From contig QFQQ01000032.1 in assembly GCA_003243445.1 (NCBI GenBank), positions 6,905 through 70,904 of the forward strand: a stretch of 64,000 nt of DNA, in the 5' to 3' direction. Positions within the stretch are counted from its first letter, which is position 1. Each line of letters begins with the position of its first letter. The stretch is from Citrobacter freundii (lineage in GTDB: Bacteria; Bacteroidota; Bacteroidia; Chitinophagales; Chitinophagaceae). Made by a program: the position numbers and the translations under genes. The notes under the pieces are model-generated. The model did no database searches, had not been told where the DNA came from, and saw nothing but the letters and a program-made list of their open reading frames with translations. This document shows positions 34,837-43,418 of the stretch, in pieces.

Positions 34837-36255
34837 ATGAAGAATTTCTTATTTATTGCAGCAATTATGACTTCTTCGATAACCTTCGCACAGCAGCAGG
34901 AGACTTTTGGCTTGCTTAGTTACACGATCCCTTCGGATTGGAAAAAGGAACTGAAACAGAACAGTGTTGTTTATTCCAAAGTCAATAACAGCACGCGTGC
35001 TTGGGTGCAAATGGGTGTATATAAAGAAACGGCATCCAAAGGTTCTGTTGATGCGGATTTTGATAGCGAGTGGAGCCAGATCGTTCAACCATTGGGCGTG
35101 GTGGATCCCGCACAAAATACCACCGTGCAGGAATTTGACGGATGGAAAATGAAAACCGGCACAGGGAATTTTGCTTTTAATGGTAGTAGTGCTTCCACTT
35201 CCCTCACTGTATTCAGTGGATATAATGTTTGTTTGAGCATTATCACCAACTCAAATACGACGGATTTCACATCATTGGTGGACGGGATCTTTGCGACGTT
35301 GCAATTAACACAACCGGTAAATGCTCAGCCCGCAAGTACACAACCTGTAAGCAATCAGCCTGAGCAGCCTGCAGCAGCAGGCGGTCAATTGCAGAATTCT
35401 CCGACGCCGGCTTATAAAGATAATTTTGCGTTCAATACTACTACTTTTGATGATGGCTGGGTAAGCGCGGTACAGCCCGATTGGGTAGAGGTGACAAAGG
35501 CAAACATAAAAGTATTACTGCACTATCCCAAAGAGGGGACTATTTTCCCTGCCGATCCGGCACCGCTTACCGATGCAGCATGGAATATCCTTGTTGCGCC
35601 GCGCTACAGCAATCTTCAAAATTACAAGACGACTTATATCAACACTTACAACAGGCCTTATATAGGTATGGGGTATGCAACGGATAACGCTACGCAGCGA
35701 AAGGTATTTGTTGTACTGTTCAGGCAAAGTGCAGGCTGGGTTGAAGTGGAAGCACCGGATAAGAATACGTTCATACAGTATTTCCATTTTGATCCGGAAA
35801 CGATCCGTTGGGACAGCGATACAGATCCGTTAAAAACGCTGGACGGCATGATCGGGCGCAACAGGTTTGCTGTAGCTGTTTCAGATCTTAATAATACCGG
35901 TGAGTGGGACAGCAATTTTTCCAGCAATACTTTCTGGACAAACGTTTACACCGGTAATTCCGCAGGCATGAGCACTTACTCATCTTCATCCTGGTTTGTT
36001 TTTGGCGACAACCAAACTTATACCTGGAAGCTTGTTGTAGCCAACAGCACACGTGGTTTCACCAACGCCGCGCAGGCCAAAGGCGCAGGCTCTTTCAGGT
36101 CCGTCAACAACTGGCAACTTCAGTTCGATGATATCGAAGGCAAGAAAAAAACTTACGACGTATACTTCACTGCTATAAAGGGAGCAAGAGTTCTTTTTAT
36201 GAATGACGCACAGTATCCTGGTTCGGGGGTGTTTACTGGGTATAAGAGAAAGTAA
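34837..36255 (+). CDS. exported protein of unknown function
   Basis: A 472-residue protein with a signal peptide (about 1-18, ending FAQQ). Residues 20-155 read like a small globular domain of the PsbP/DUF1795-like type (FGLLSYTIPSDWKKE; AWVQMGVYKE), followed by a Gln/Pro-rich linker (about 165-195, QPASTQPVSNQPEQ) and a C-terminal part of about 270 residues with several WVEV/WDSN segments. No catalytic motif is apparent. The frame is open from 34792, but the ATG at 34837 starts the signal peptide. It follows the previous exported gene after 75 bases and is followed by AAGTAAAAAGTA inverted repeats. Confidence 0.78.
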   Translation: MKNFLFIAAIMTSSITFAQQQETFGLLSYTIPSDWKKELKQNSVVYSKVNNSTRAWVQMGVYKETASKGSVDADFDSEWSQIVQPLGVVDPAQNTTVQEFDGWKMKTGTGNFAFNGSSASTSLTVFSGYNVCLSIITNSNTTDFTSLVDGIFATLQLTQPVNAQPASTQPVSNQPEQPAAAGGQLQNSPTPAYKDNFAFNTTTFDDGWVSAVQPDWVEVTKANIKVLLHYPKEGTIFPADPAPLTDAAWNILVAPRYSNLQNYKTTYINTYNRPYIGMGYATDNATQRKVFVVLFRQSAGWVEVEAPDKNTFIQYFHFDPETIRWDSDTDPLKTLDGMIGRNRFAVAVSDLNNTGEWDSNFSSNTFWTNVYTGNSAGMSTYSSSSWFVFGDNQTYTWKLVVANSTRGFTNAAQAKGAGSFRSVNNWQLQFDDIEGKKKTYDVYFTAIKGARVLFMNDAQYPGSGVFTGYKRK

Positions 36256-36372
36256 AAAGTAAAAAGTAATTTATTTTAAAAATTTTCTTGTTCTCCCTTT
36301 ATAAACGACCCCTTTTTTACTTTTTACTTTTGAATTTTGACTTCGCCCCGGTCGGTTTTTACTTTTTACTTC
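36250..36372. repeat. AAGTAAAAAGTA inverted repeat
   Basis: AAAGTAAAAAGTAAAAAGTA at 36250-36269, then two arms in opposite orientation, TTACTTTTTACTTTTGA (36317-36333) and TTTACTTTTTACTTCG (36358-36373). A stem can form with either. It overlaps the last codons of the upstream gene and could end that transcript. It is of the same design as the other inverted low-complexity arms in the window. Confidence 0.8.
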
Positions 36373-36374
36373 GA

Positions 36375-36392
36375 GTGTGATCCAGATCACAC
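36375..36392. promoter_or_regulatory. CRP-like palindrome
   Basis: GTGTGATCCAGATCACAC is a perfect 18-bp palindrome apart from the central pair and matches the textbook CRP site TGTGA-N6-TCACA exactly. It lies about 90 bases before the DJ-1-like gene. TAGCTTTG at 36436-36443 matches the phylum -7 element, placing the palindrome roughly 65 bases upstream of the likely start point. A Crp/Fnr-family gene lies nearby at 37781-38350. Confidence 0.65.
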
Positions 36393-36480
36393 CATTAAAG
36401 TGATCCGGCTCCTTTCCGGCCGCCTATTGTGATAGTAGCTTTGATCTGTCAAACACATACTAACAGTAAAGCTAAACATC

Positions 36481-37161
36481 ATGAAAAAGAAAATCCTCAT
36501 TATTGTTTCCAATGCAAACGTAATAGGCCCAAACAACCGCAGAACCGGAAATTTCCTTCCCGAAGTGGCTCATCCTTATGAAGTATTTGCCAGGGCTGGT
36601 TATCAGATCGATTTTGCCAGCCTCACCGGCGATACACCTTATCTTGATGCGCTGAATCTCGCCGCTGATCCTGATAATCTCGCCTTCCTGACTGGTGATG
36701 GATGGGCGGACATGCAAAAAGCCCGTAAACTGGCTGATGTGGATGTAAAAGAATATGACGCGATCTTTATGCCTGGCGGTCTCGCTCCAATGGTTGATAT
36801 GCCAGAAAATCCATTATTGAAAAAAGTGATCAAAGAAACATACGAACGTGGTGCGGTTGTAAGCGCCGTGTGTCATGGCCCTGTATCACTGCTCAACGTA
36901 AAACTCAGCGATGGTTCATATCTCGTTAATGGTAAGAACATCGCTTCTTTTACCAATGAAGAAGAAAATAATTATGCAAAAGACGATGTGCCATTCTTAC
37001 TGCAGACCGCATTGACCGCTCAGGGCGCGATCTATCACGCAGCCGCTCCGTGGACTGCCAATAGCGTTGCCGATGGTCTTCTTGTAACCGGTCAGAATCC
37101 CGCATCAGCCAAAGGCGTTGGTGAAAAAGTAGTAGCGATCCTTGAGAAAGGAAAAGCATAA
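36481..37161 (+). CDS. DJ-1/PfpI-family (Hsp31-like) protein
   Basis: A 226-residue cytoplasmic protein of the DJ-1/PfpI class I glutamine amidotransferase-like family. The nucleophile elbow is VVSAVCHGPVSLL (Cys near residue 131, followed by His), and DAIFMPGGLAPMVD is the upstream loop. An acidic partner is in NFLPEVAHPYEVF. The insertions and length match the Hsp31/glyoxalase III-type subgroup, which converts methylglyoxal to lactate or acts as a deglycase or chaperone. The gene is preceded by a CRP-like palindrome and a -7 element. It is followed by a stem-loop and, 106 bases on, by a quinol-monooxygenase-like gene, so an electrophile or redox stress role is likely. Confidence 0.9.
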   Translation: MKKKILIIVSNANVIGPNNRRTGNFLPEVAHPYEVFARAGYQIDFASLTGDTPYLDALNLAADPDNLAFLTGDGWADMQKARKLADVDVKEYDAIFMPGGLAPMVDMPENPLLKKVIKETYERGAVVSAVCHGPVSLLNVKLSDGSYLVNGKNIASFTNEEENNYAKDDVPFLLQTALTAQGAIYHAAAPWTANSVADGLLVTGQNPASAKGVGEKVVAILEKGKA

Positions 37162-37170
37162 CACTTCCGC

Positions 37171-37209
37171 GATATTGATCTCTTCGTGTAAGAAGAGATC
37201 AATATCTTT
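37171..37209 (+). terminator. stem-loop between DJ-1 and monooxygenase genes
   Basis: GATATTGATCTCTT (37171-37184) pairs perfectly with AAGAGATCAATATC (37193-37206) around an 8-base loop; only a short T run follows. It may be a partial terminator that lowers expression of the next gene. Confidence 0.65.
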
Positions 37210-37267
37210 ATGACCAGATTTTCAAAAAACAACACAGTCAATTTTCTTCAATTTAAAAACCAGGAAC

Positions 37268-37576
37268 ATGAGCAGTCAGCCTATATACGTCTTTGCAAAA
37301 TGGCAGGTAAAAAAAGATCAGGTAAATACTGTATTGACGATATTGAAAGACGTAACAAAAAAGACCCGCGAAGAAAAAGGAAATATATTTTATAAGGTAC
37401 ACCAAAGCACCGCGGATGAAAACACGATCGTCCTTTATGAAAGTTATACAGATGCGCAGGCAATGGAAGAACACCGCAGCTCTGATCATTTCCAGACAAT
37501 GGTGATCGGGAAGATCGTTCCATTACTGGATAACCGGGAAGTGACTGTAATGTCGGCACTTGATCTGGGAGAGTAA
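37268..37576 (+). CDS. antibiotic biosynthesis monooxygenase (ABM/YgiN-like) family protein
   Basis: A 102-residue dimeric ferredoxin-like-fold protein of the ABM family. Typical pattern: IYVFAKWQVKKDQ, KTREEKGNIFYKVHQS, IVLYESYTDAQAMEEHRSSDHFQTM. Members oxidise quinols or small aromatics without cofactors, or only bind them. It follows the DJ-1-like gene in the same direction, separated by a stem-loop, so partial co-transcription is likely. Starts within open frames upstream give no better N-terminus than MSSQPIYVF. Confidence 0.9.
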   Translation: MSSQPIYVFAKWQVKKDQVNTVLTILKDVTKKTREEKGNIFYKVHQSTADENTIVLYESYTDAQAMEEHRSSDHFQTMVIGKIVPLLDNREVTVMSALDLGE

Positions 37577-37582
37577 GGGGGA

Positions 37583-37690
37583 TGTTCGATGATCGATGTT
37601 CGATGGTAGATGTTGGATGGTCAATGGTTGATAGCCGAAGGCTCCAAAGGGCTCTGCAAATCTAAAAGCGAGCTGGTTATCAACCATTTT
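37583..37690. repeat. GATGTTCGATG words and an adjoining stem
   Basis: GATGTTCGATGATCGATGTT-like words run from 37581 to about 37630. AATGGTTGATAGCC (about 37624-37637) and GGTTATCAACCATT (about 37677-37690) form a stem with one mismatch. The gap lies between two convergent genes. Confidence 0.7.
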
Positions 37691-37730
37691 AAAAATGATC
37701 AGGTGAGCTTGCAAATTCTCTCAAACTTCC

Positions 37731-37779
37731 CAAACTCCTGGAACCCATGGAACTTCTGGAACCTGTCTATCTCCAGGAA
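37731..37779. repeat. CTGGAACC-type repeat arm
   Basis: Four imperfect copies of CTGGAACC/TTCTGGAAC directly at the 3' end of the Crp/Fnr gene. They are inverted relative to the arm at 38407-38474 on the other side of that gene. Confidence 0.75.
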
Positions 37780-37780
37780 C

Positions 37781-38350
37781 TTACTTATTCACGGAATACA
37801 ACCTGCTCAACGTTTCCCTGCTCACCCCAAGATATTCCGCTATGAATTTTTTGGGAATGCGTTGTATCAGATCCGGATGGGATCTGGAGAACGCCTCATA
37901 CCGTTGCTGCGGTGTGCTGGAAAGTAATAATGCAATCCTGTCCTGCAGCGCCACATAACCATTCGTCAGTTTCACCCTGAAAAAATGCTCCATCTTGTGC
38001 AGGTCTGCCGAAAGTTTTTCCCTTCCCTGCAATGAAAGACACAATACTTCACCTTCTTCGAGACATTCGATGAACATGGTAGCAGGCTTTCCTTTGAAAT
38101 ATGCGGCGTAGTCAGACATCCACCAGTTCTCCCTCGCAAACTGCACAATATGTTCCTTCCCATCTGCGTCTACCTGGAAAACTTTATAAATACCTTTCAT
38201 CACCAGGTATTCAAATTTCACTTCATCACCTTCGTGTACGAGATATTGATTTTTACGGACCCGCTTCGGGGTAAAAAACGTTTGAATCTGCTCGTATTCC
38301 GCGTCAGTCAGCGGCATGATATGTTCGATATGTGTTCGGAGATTGCTCAT
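37781..38350 (-). CDS. Crp/Fnr-family transcriptional regulator
   Basis: A 189-residue regulator. The cNMP-binding-like beta-roll covers about residues 15-115 (NQYLVHEGDEVKFEYLVMKGIYKVFQ; a canonical cAMP-binding RS motif is not seen), the dimer helix about 115-145, and a short HTH at about 160-185 with KKFIAEYLGVSRETLSRLY. The recognition helix has E..SR, the FNR-type arrangement. No N-terminal Cys cluster, so not an iron-sulfur FNR. The start at 38350 (MSNLRTHIEH) is preferred over the slightly longer open frame. The gene is flanked by inverted GGTTCCAG-type arms. Target genes are unknown; the CRP-like palindrome 1.4 kb away is one candidate. Confidence 0.9.
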   Translation of the reverse strand: MSNLRTHIEHIMPLTDAEYEQIQTFFTPKRVRKNQYLVHEGDEVKFEYLVMKGIYKVFQVDADGKEHIVQFARENWWMSDYAAYFKGKPATMFIECLEEGEVLCLSLQGREKLSADLHKMEHFFRVKLTNGYVALQDRIALLLSSTPQQRYEAFSRSHPDLIQRIPKKFIAEYLGVSRETLSRLYSVNK

Positions 38351-38406
38351 TGCAGTTGGGATCGGGGACAAGATACAACATTTCGAAAAGTGATGGGGGT
38401 GTTAAA

Positions 38407-38585
38407 GGTTCCAGAGGTTTAATAGGTTCCAGAGGTTCCAGAAGTTCCAGAGGTTCCAAGGGTTCCAGAAGTTCTTCAACTTGCTGAAGGTTTATGGTAA
38501 TGGGATATTTCAGATTGCGGCAGCAACCTCTGGAACCTCTGAAACGGCTGGAACCCCTGAAACCTCTGAAACCTCTGGAACCTCA
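38407..38585. repeat. GGTTCCAG-type inverted repeat
   Basis: About seven copies of GGTTCCAGA/AGTTCCAGA in 38407-38474 and about six copies of CTGGAACCTCTGAAACC-like words in inverted orientation in 38525-38585, with 50 bases between. Together they could form a stem of about 60 bp. The element lies in the divergent region between the Crp/Fnr gene (minus) and the WG-repeat gene (plus). Confidence 0.85.
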
Positions 38586-38665
38586 CTTCCAATAGGTACA
38601 AATCCCTATCATTCTTAGTACCCGTTCCTATTGATAACTGTACCGATCTTTTGCAGGTTTGTGGT

Positions 38666-39661
38666 ATGAAAAAGATAACCACCATCGTTTTGGCTTTTGT
38701 GATCGCGATAGCGTCACAGGCCCAGGATCTCAAGGCATTTAAAAGTGCAAAGGAAAAGTATGGCGTAAAAGATGCCTCCGGTAAAATTGTTGTGAACGCC
38801 CAATTCGATTTCATCGATGAATTCAGTGAAGGATTTGCCGCTGCAAGAATGGGTAATAAATACGGATTCATTGATGCGTCGGGGAAAACTGTTATTCCTT
38901 TCAAATATGATTATGTCGTAAAATTTGTCAATGGCTTTGCCGCCGTGAATAAGGGCGGCAAATGGGATGATTATGGTGAGTTTGAAGGTGGAAAATGGGG
39001 GCTTGTCAATACGCAGGGCAAAGAAGCGGTCCCATTGATGTATGATATGGTCGGAGATCTTATAGATGGTTCCGTTACGGTAAATAAAGGCGGATACTAT
39101 GACGGAGCGATCGGCGGTTTCGCTGATGGTAAATGGGGATTGGTAGATGCAAATAACAAACAGCTTGTCCCCATTCTATATGATCAGATCACACAGATAG
39201 ATAAAGGCTGTTATGTTGTAAAAAATGATGGGAAGTATGGGCTGCTCGGCAAAGACGGAAAACCGTTAACGAAAACCATTTACACCGATATGCTGATAGA
39301 GGAGAACGGGTTGGTGAGAGTTAATATTGGCGGCACCTATGACGATCTGTTCGATGTGTTTTATGGTGGGAAATGGGGTTTTCTTGATCTGACCGGTAAA
39401 GCTGTTGTTCCTGTTAAGTTCGATGATGCCGGATTTTTTCATGAAGGTATGGCAAAGATCAACCTTGGGGCGGTGAAGGCGGAAAGCGAGTTTGGCGGCT
39501 ACATGAAAGGCGGAAAGTGGGGATATATTGATGAAAAAGGAACACTGCTTATTCCTGTTGCCTATGATGAAGCAGAGGATTTTGCAGACGGAAAAGCAAA
39601 GGTGACGCTTGGCAATAAAAAGCTGGTGATCAATAAAGCGGGAAAGCAGATCAATCCCTGA
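38666..39661 (+). CDS. WG-repeat protein, exported
   Basis: A 331-residue protein with a signal peptide (about 1-19, ending SQAQ) and about seven WG/KYG(F/L)(I/V)D-type beta-repeats: KYGFIDASGKTVIPFKYD, KWGLVNTQGKEAVPLMYD, KWGLVDANNKQLVPILYD, KYGLLGKDGKP, KWGFLDLTGKAVVPVKFD, KWGYIDEKGTLLIPVAYD. WG repeats serve as binding scaffolds; no enzyme domain is present. Likely periplasmic. TTG at 38631, 20 bases and CAGGTTTG at 38654-38661 form a near-consensus promoter that ends only a few bases before the ATG, so the transcript may be nearly leaderless. The start codon at 38666 is chosen because it begins the signal peptide. Confidence 0.9.
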   Translation: MKKITTIVLAFVIAIASQAQDLKAFKSAKEKYGVKDASGKIVVNAQFDFIDEFSEGFAAARMGNKYGFIDASGKTVIPFKYDYVVKFVNGFAAVNKGGKWDDYGEFEGGKWGLVNTQGKEAVPLMYDMVGDLIDGSVTVNKGGYYDGAIGGFADGKWGLVDANNKQLVPILYDQITQIDKGCYVVKNDGKYGLLGKDGKPLTKTIYTDMLIEENGLVRVNIGGTYDDLFDVFYGGKWGFLDLTGKAVVPVKFDDAGFFHEGMAKINLGAVKAESEFGGYMKGGKWGYIDEKGTLLIPVAYDEAEDFADGKAKVTLGNKKLVINKAGKQINP

Positions 39662-39740
39662 CCGGTCTTCGTTTCCATTAGGCATCATGATCCATAAAGA
39701 ATATATTTGTCTGATAAGCCATTTATCACCACTACCACTT

Positions 39741-41396
39741 ATGCGATTAATAACGCTGTTTCTTTTTGCTGCGCTGAGTTTCAGCGCTCATGCCCAATCG
39801 ATCGATGAGCTGAATACTGAATTAAGAAATGTCAAAGATTCCGCGGAAGCGGGAAAGATCATCTCACGGATGGGGAATGCCTGGTTTCAGCAAGCCAATT
39901 TTGTCAAAGCAAGCGAATGCTTTTTTCAATCATTACGGATCGCGGAAAAGTATAATGATCAGTTGACTGTTGCGGCCAACAACAATAACCTGGCCGCCAC
40001 CTTCATGGAAACGGAGAATTACCCGGAAGCTGAAAAGTATGCCCGGAAGGCGATCAGTCTTTATGAAAAGCTGAATGATCCAAAGGGATTGTCCAATGCA
40101 TATAATTCGCTGGCGAATGTGTATTATATGCTGGAAAAAGATTCGCTAAGTCTCAGCTACTTTGAGAAGTCATTGGAGCAAAGAGCCATTGCAAAAGATT
40201 CCGTGGGACTTTTCAAGGGGTATAAAAATCTTGGATCGGTTCACTTTGAAATGGGGGATACGGCCGGAGGATTCAAATACTTTCAGCAAAGCCTCCGGTT
40301 TATTCCGGGTCCGGCTGATACGGCATTATGGTTCGGAGGCTATCTGAATCTCGCACAGGCATATGGCCGTGTGCATGATTTGAAAAATGCACGTTATTAT
40401 TTTGATAAGGCCGGCGTTTATGTGAAGACCTCGCATGATTTTACAAAGCTTGAAGATTATTATTTTTCACTTTCGGAATACTACCAGGATCTTGGGGATT
40501 TCAAATCGGCATTGGAAAGTCATGCGCAGTATGCCAATTACCGCGATAGTGTGGTCAACCAGCAAAAGAACGGTCAGCTGGCGGAATTGAACATCCGGTA
40601 TGAAACGGATAAGAAGCAACAGATGATCAAAGAGCAGCAGTTTGAGATTGCGCGTAAGAACTACTGGTTGACCGGTGGAGCGATATTTTTGTTGCTTGCT
40701 GCCGGTGTTGCTTATCTTCTGTACCGGAACATTCAACAACGCAAGGTCAGAAAGCTACAGGAAGAGATATATGCGCAGAAAGAGCTGGCTGCTGAAGCAT
40801 TGTTCGAAGGTGAACAAAATGAACGCATCCGCATTGCGCGGGATCTGCATGATAGTATCGGCCAGCAGTTGTCTGCCGTAAAAATGAAACTCAATGCAAT
40901 GCCAGCCGGCAAAGAAGTGGATGATGCAACTGTATTCCTGGATAGCGCCATCAAAGAAGTCAGGCATATCTCACATAATCTTTTGCCGGAATCATTGCAG
41001 TTCGGCTGGGTATCTGCCCTGGAAGAAATGTGTGAAAAGATGACGGTGAATGGTGGCCCGCAGATCCATCTCTCGGTGGATGAATATTCGCGGTCATATA
41101 CATTTTCCAAACAGCAGGAACTTTCCATCTACCGGATCATACAGGAGATCATCAGCAACACGGTCAAACATGCCGAAGCATCCAATATTCATATTTCGAT
41201 CAGTGGTAGTGATAACAGTTTCCTGATCAACACCACTGATGATGGAAAGGGAATGGATACATCGCTGGTGGCAAGATCATCCGGCATTGGCTGGAAGAAT
41301 ATTGCCGCGAGGGTAAATATGCTGCGGGGAAAAATGGATATTTCTTCGCAACAAATGAACGGAACAAAAATCAGTATTGCTATACCATTACAATGA
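39741..41396 (+). CDS. TPR-containing sensor histidine kinase (NarX/DesK-like)
   Basis: A 551-residue kinase. A signal peptide (about 1-19, ending HAQS) leads to a periplasmic region of about six TPR repeats (about 35-275; for example AEKYARKAISLYEKLND and SLSYFEKSLEQRA), one membrane helix (about 312-332), a coiled-coil linker, HisKA_3 with RIRIARDLHDSIGQQL (His near residue 370) and a HATPase with DDGKGMD and SSGIGWKNIAAR. The frame is open from 39687, but the ATG at 39741 starts the signal peptide. The stop overlaps the start of the regulator gene (ATGA), so they are translationally coupled. Confidence 0.93.
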   Translation: MRLITLFLFAALSFSAHAQSIDELNTELRNVKDSAEAGKIISRMGNAWFQQANFVKASECFFQSLRIAEKYNDQLTVAANNNNLAATFMETENYPEAEKYARKAISLYEKLNDPKGLSNAYNSLANVYYMLEKDSLSLSYFEKSLEQRAIAKDSVGLFKGYKNLGSVHFEMGDTAGGFKYFQQSLRFIPGPADTALWFGGYLNLAQAYGRVHDLKNARYYFDKAGVYVKTSHDFTKLEDYYFSLSEYYQDLGDFKSALESHAQYANYRDSVVNQQKNGQLAELNIRYETDKKQQMIKEQQFEIARKNYWLTGGAIFLLLAAGVAYLLYRNIQQRKVRKLQEEIYAQKELAAEALFEGEQNERIRIARDLHDSIGQQLSAVKMKLNAMPAGKEVDDATVFLDSAIKEVRHISHNLLPESLQFGWVSALEEMCEKMTVNGGPQIHLSVDEYSRSYTFSKQQELSIYRIIQEIISNTVKHAEASNIHISISGSDNSFLINTTDDGKGMDTSLVARSSGIGWKNIAARVNMLRGKMDISSQQMNGTKISIAIPLQ

Positions 41397-42037
41397 GCAT
41401 AATAAATATTTTGATCGCGGACGATCATCAGATGATGATCGATGGTATCAGGGATATGCTGGATAAAGAACCGGCATACGCCATTAAAGCAGAAGCAAAC
41501 AATGGTCAGGCTGCCTATGAGCGGATTGCCGAGAATCCTGAACAGTACCAGCTTTTGCTGACGGATATCAGCATGCCGCTATTAAGCGGCACGGAGCTGT
41601 GCAAAATGGTAAAGGCGCAGTTTCCGCATATACAGGTCTTGATCTTATCGATGTATGATAATCCTGCCGCTGTAAAAGAAGCGGTTTTTGCAGAGGCAGA
41701 TGGATATATCCTGAAAAATGCAGGCCGCGGCGAGTTATTGAAAGCCTTGCATAAGATCGTAGATGGCGGAACTTATTTTGCGCAGGATATTGTACCGATC
41801 ATTTATCGTCAGTATAACAAACAAAAATTGCAGGATGAACAGTTGAGTCAGTTAAGCGCAAGGGAAAAGGAGATATTAAGTTTGATCGTGAAAGAATTTA
41901 CGAGTGAAGAGATCGCGTCGAAACTGTGTATCAGTAAAAAGACGGTAGATAATCATCGCGCCAATATCCTCGAGAAGACGAATAGCAAAAGCACGGTTGG
42001 ATTGGTCAAATTTGCGATCAAAGCAGGATTGGAATAG
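41393..42037 (+). CDS. NarL/FixJ-family (LuxR-HTH) response regulator
   Basis: A 214-residue regulator. The receiver (about 1-120) shows INILIADDHQMMIDG with the acidic pair, LLLTDISMPLLSG with the phosphoacceptor Asp near residue 58, and YILKNAG with the conserved Lys. The LuxR-type HTH (about 150-212) is LSAREKEILSLIVKEFTSEE with SKKTVDNHRANIL. It is the partner of the kinase whose gene it overlaps by four bases. Its sequence is a good model for what the relic at 12 kb once was. The gene ends 8 bases from the stop of the convergent DoxX gene. Confidence 0.94.
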   Translation: MSIINILIADDHQMMIDGIRDMLDKEPAYAIKAEANNGQAAYERIAENPEQYQLLLTDISMPLLSGTELCKMVKAQFPHIQVLILSMYDNPAAVKEAVFAEADGYILKNAGRGELLKALHKIVDGGTYFAQDIVPIIYRQYNKQKLQDEQLSQLSAREKEILSLIVKEFTSEEIASKLCISKKTVDNHRANILEKTNSKSTVGLVKFAIKAGLE

Positions 42038-42045
42038 GCGCTGTA

Positions 42046-42462
42046 TCATTTATCATCTCCACGTTGCTTCCATAAAATGCCTGTGCTCCACAGTGCCCAG
42101 ACCACCAGAACAGGCTGAAAGAATAAGCGGATCAATCTCGCCTGATCTGTATTCAGTGAAAATGCATCAATGTGATACTTGTATTGATGAAGATTGCCCG
42201 GAAAAACGGCGATAAAGAATAGTGCTACGATCCATCCCATCATTCTTTCTTTCCTTTTCCAGAAAGCCAGCAATAAGCCCAGTGTGATCTCAGCAATCCC
42301 TGAAAGCAAGACTGTTGTGTCCTTATTCAGCGGCACCCAATCGGGAACCTGCGCCAGGAATTCTGTACGGGCTATCGTTAGATGGCTGATGCCGGCAAAG
42401 GCAAGCATCAGGCCGAGCAAAATGCGGAAGAGGGCGCGTATAAAAAATGGTTTTTTAGACAT
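42046..42462 (-). CDS. DoxX-like small membrane protein
   Basis: A 138-residue integral membrane protein with four helices (about 10-28, 48-66, 74-92, 108-128), of the DoxX-like family. Landmarks: RALFRILLGLMLAFAGISHL at the start, FLAQVPDWVPLN, GIAEITLGLLLAFWKRKE and FFIAVFPGNLHQY. The role of such proteins is not settled; some assist respiratory or redox enzymes. The open frame is longer, but the start at 42462 (MSKKPFFIRALF) matches the family. It is convergent with the LuxR-type regulator with almost no gap. Confidence 0.88.
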   Translation of the reverse strand: MSKKPFFIRALFRILLGLMLAFAGISHLTIARTEFLAQVPDWVPLNKDTTVLLSGIAEITLGLLLAFWKRKERMMGWIVALFFIAVFPGNLHQYKYHIDAFSLNTDQARLIRLFFQPVLVVWALWSTGILWKQRGDDK

Positions 42463-42662
42463 GTCAGATAATAATGGAAGTGATGACCATTTCCATGCCA
42501 GTGTGTGAAACAGGTTCAACATTCAGAGCAACTTCTTTACATGACGCAAAACTTGCAAAGTTCTCGGAAAAGTATTTTTTTTGCCTGTCCCGGTTTTGTA
42601 CAGCGGAATGCACACAATGGCGGGTATAACGTATAATGTCAATCACAAGACAACCGCAAACG

Positions 42663-43418
42663 ATGAAACCGCTGCTGAAACTTTTTTTTGTGTTGATGCC
42701 TTTCATAGCTGATAGCCAGGGTAATAAATCTCATGCTTCACCCATCGTTGTTGATTCCATTGCAATACCTCCGGTGAACAGAGAATGGACCGTACCGGAA
42801 TTTGTTTGGGTATTTGAACGGATCGTATCTCTGCAGAATACGGATTCGCTGGATGTCATATCAATCGATAATAATAAAGAGTTTTTTGCGAAATTGACAG
42901 AAATCAGAAATTACCCGTTCTTTATGAGCAAGGAATTTGCACTTAAGGACCGGCTTGCTTCCGCAATAGCTCTCCTTGAACCGGTCAAAATGATCTTTCG
43001 AAATTATTTTCAGAAGAGTAAAATAGTGGCGGGAAAGTTGAGCTTCGACAGGGAGATTGCCGCATTCTGGGAACTAATTTTCGGAATGACACAAATGTTA
43101 ACGGAGTTGGCGGATGAGTTTGTGAAAACAAATCCCAATTTGAGTCAAATCCAATTGGGAGGACTGGAAAAAATGATTAAGGGATTTACTACTATGGAGG
43201 CTGGTGGACTGATAACGCTGGAAAGTGAGTACGCGCTTTATTCGGAGCCGGCTCTTTGCCAGATCGCCAGTTCTTTCAGCAGTTTTTATTCTTTTATGTA
43301 TCTGCGGATCGATGAAGATTCCAGAAGCGACTTCGATGCAAGGATGGCAAAGATGATGGAATCTCATCCTGTAGAATGCGTTCGAAATGCACTGAAGGCG
43401 AAATATAAAAATAAATAG
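42663..43418 (+). CDS. exported protein of unknown function
   Basis: A 251-residue protein with a signal peptide (about 1-19, ending ADSQG). The mature part is mainly helical in appearance (FVWVFERIVSLQNTDSLDVI; KDRLASAIALLEPVKMIFRNYF; FWELIFGMTQMLTELADEF), with no motif I recognise. The frame is open from 42636, but the ATG at 42663 starts the signal peptide. It stands alone, divergent from DoxX and about 200 bases before the sterol-desaturase-family gene in the same direction. Function unknown. Confidence 0.75.
   Translation: MKPLLKLFFVLMPFIADSQGNKSHASPIVVDSIAIPPVNREWTVPEFVWVFERIVSLQNTDSLDVISIDNNKEFFAKLTEIRNYPFFMSKEFALKDRLASAIALLEPVKMIFRNYFQKSKIVAGKLSFDREIAAFWELIFGMTQMLTELADEFVKTNPNLSQIQLGGLEKMIKGFTTMEAGGLITLESEYALYSEPALCQIASSFSSFYSFMYLRIDEDSRSDFDARMAKMMESHPVECVRNALKAKYKNK

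Noticed and set aside
37210..37395. 61-codon plus-strand frame overlapping the ABM-family gene
   Set aside because: It is a shadow of the ABM gene in another frame with a Lys/Arg-rich, non-natural sequence.
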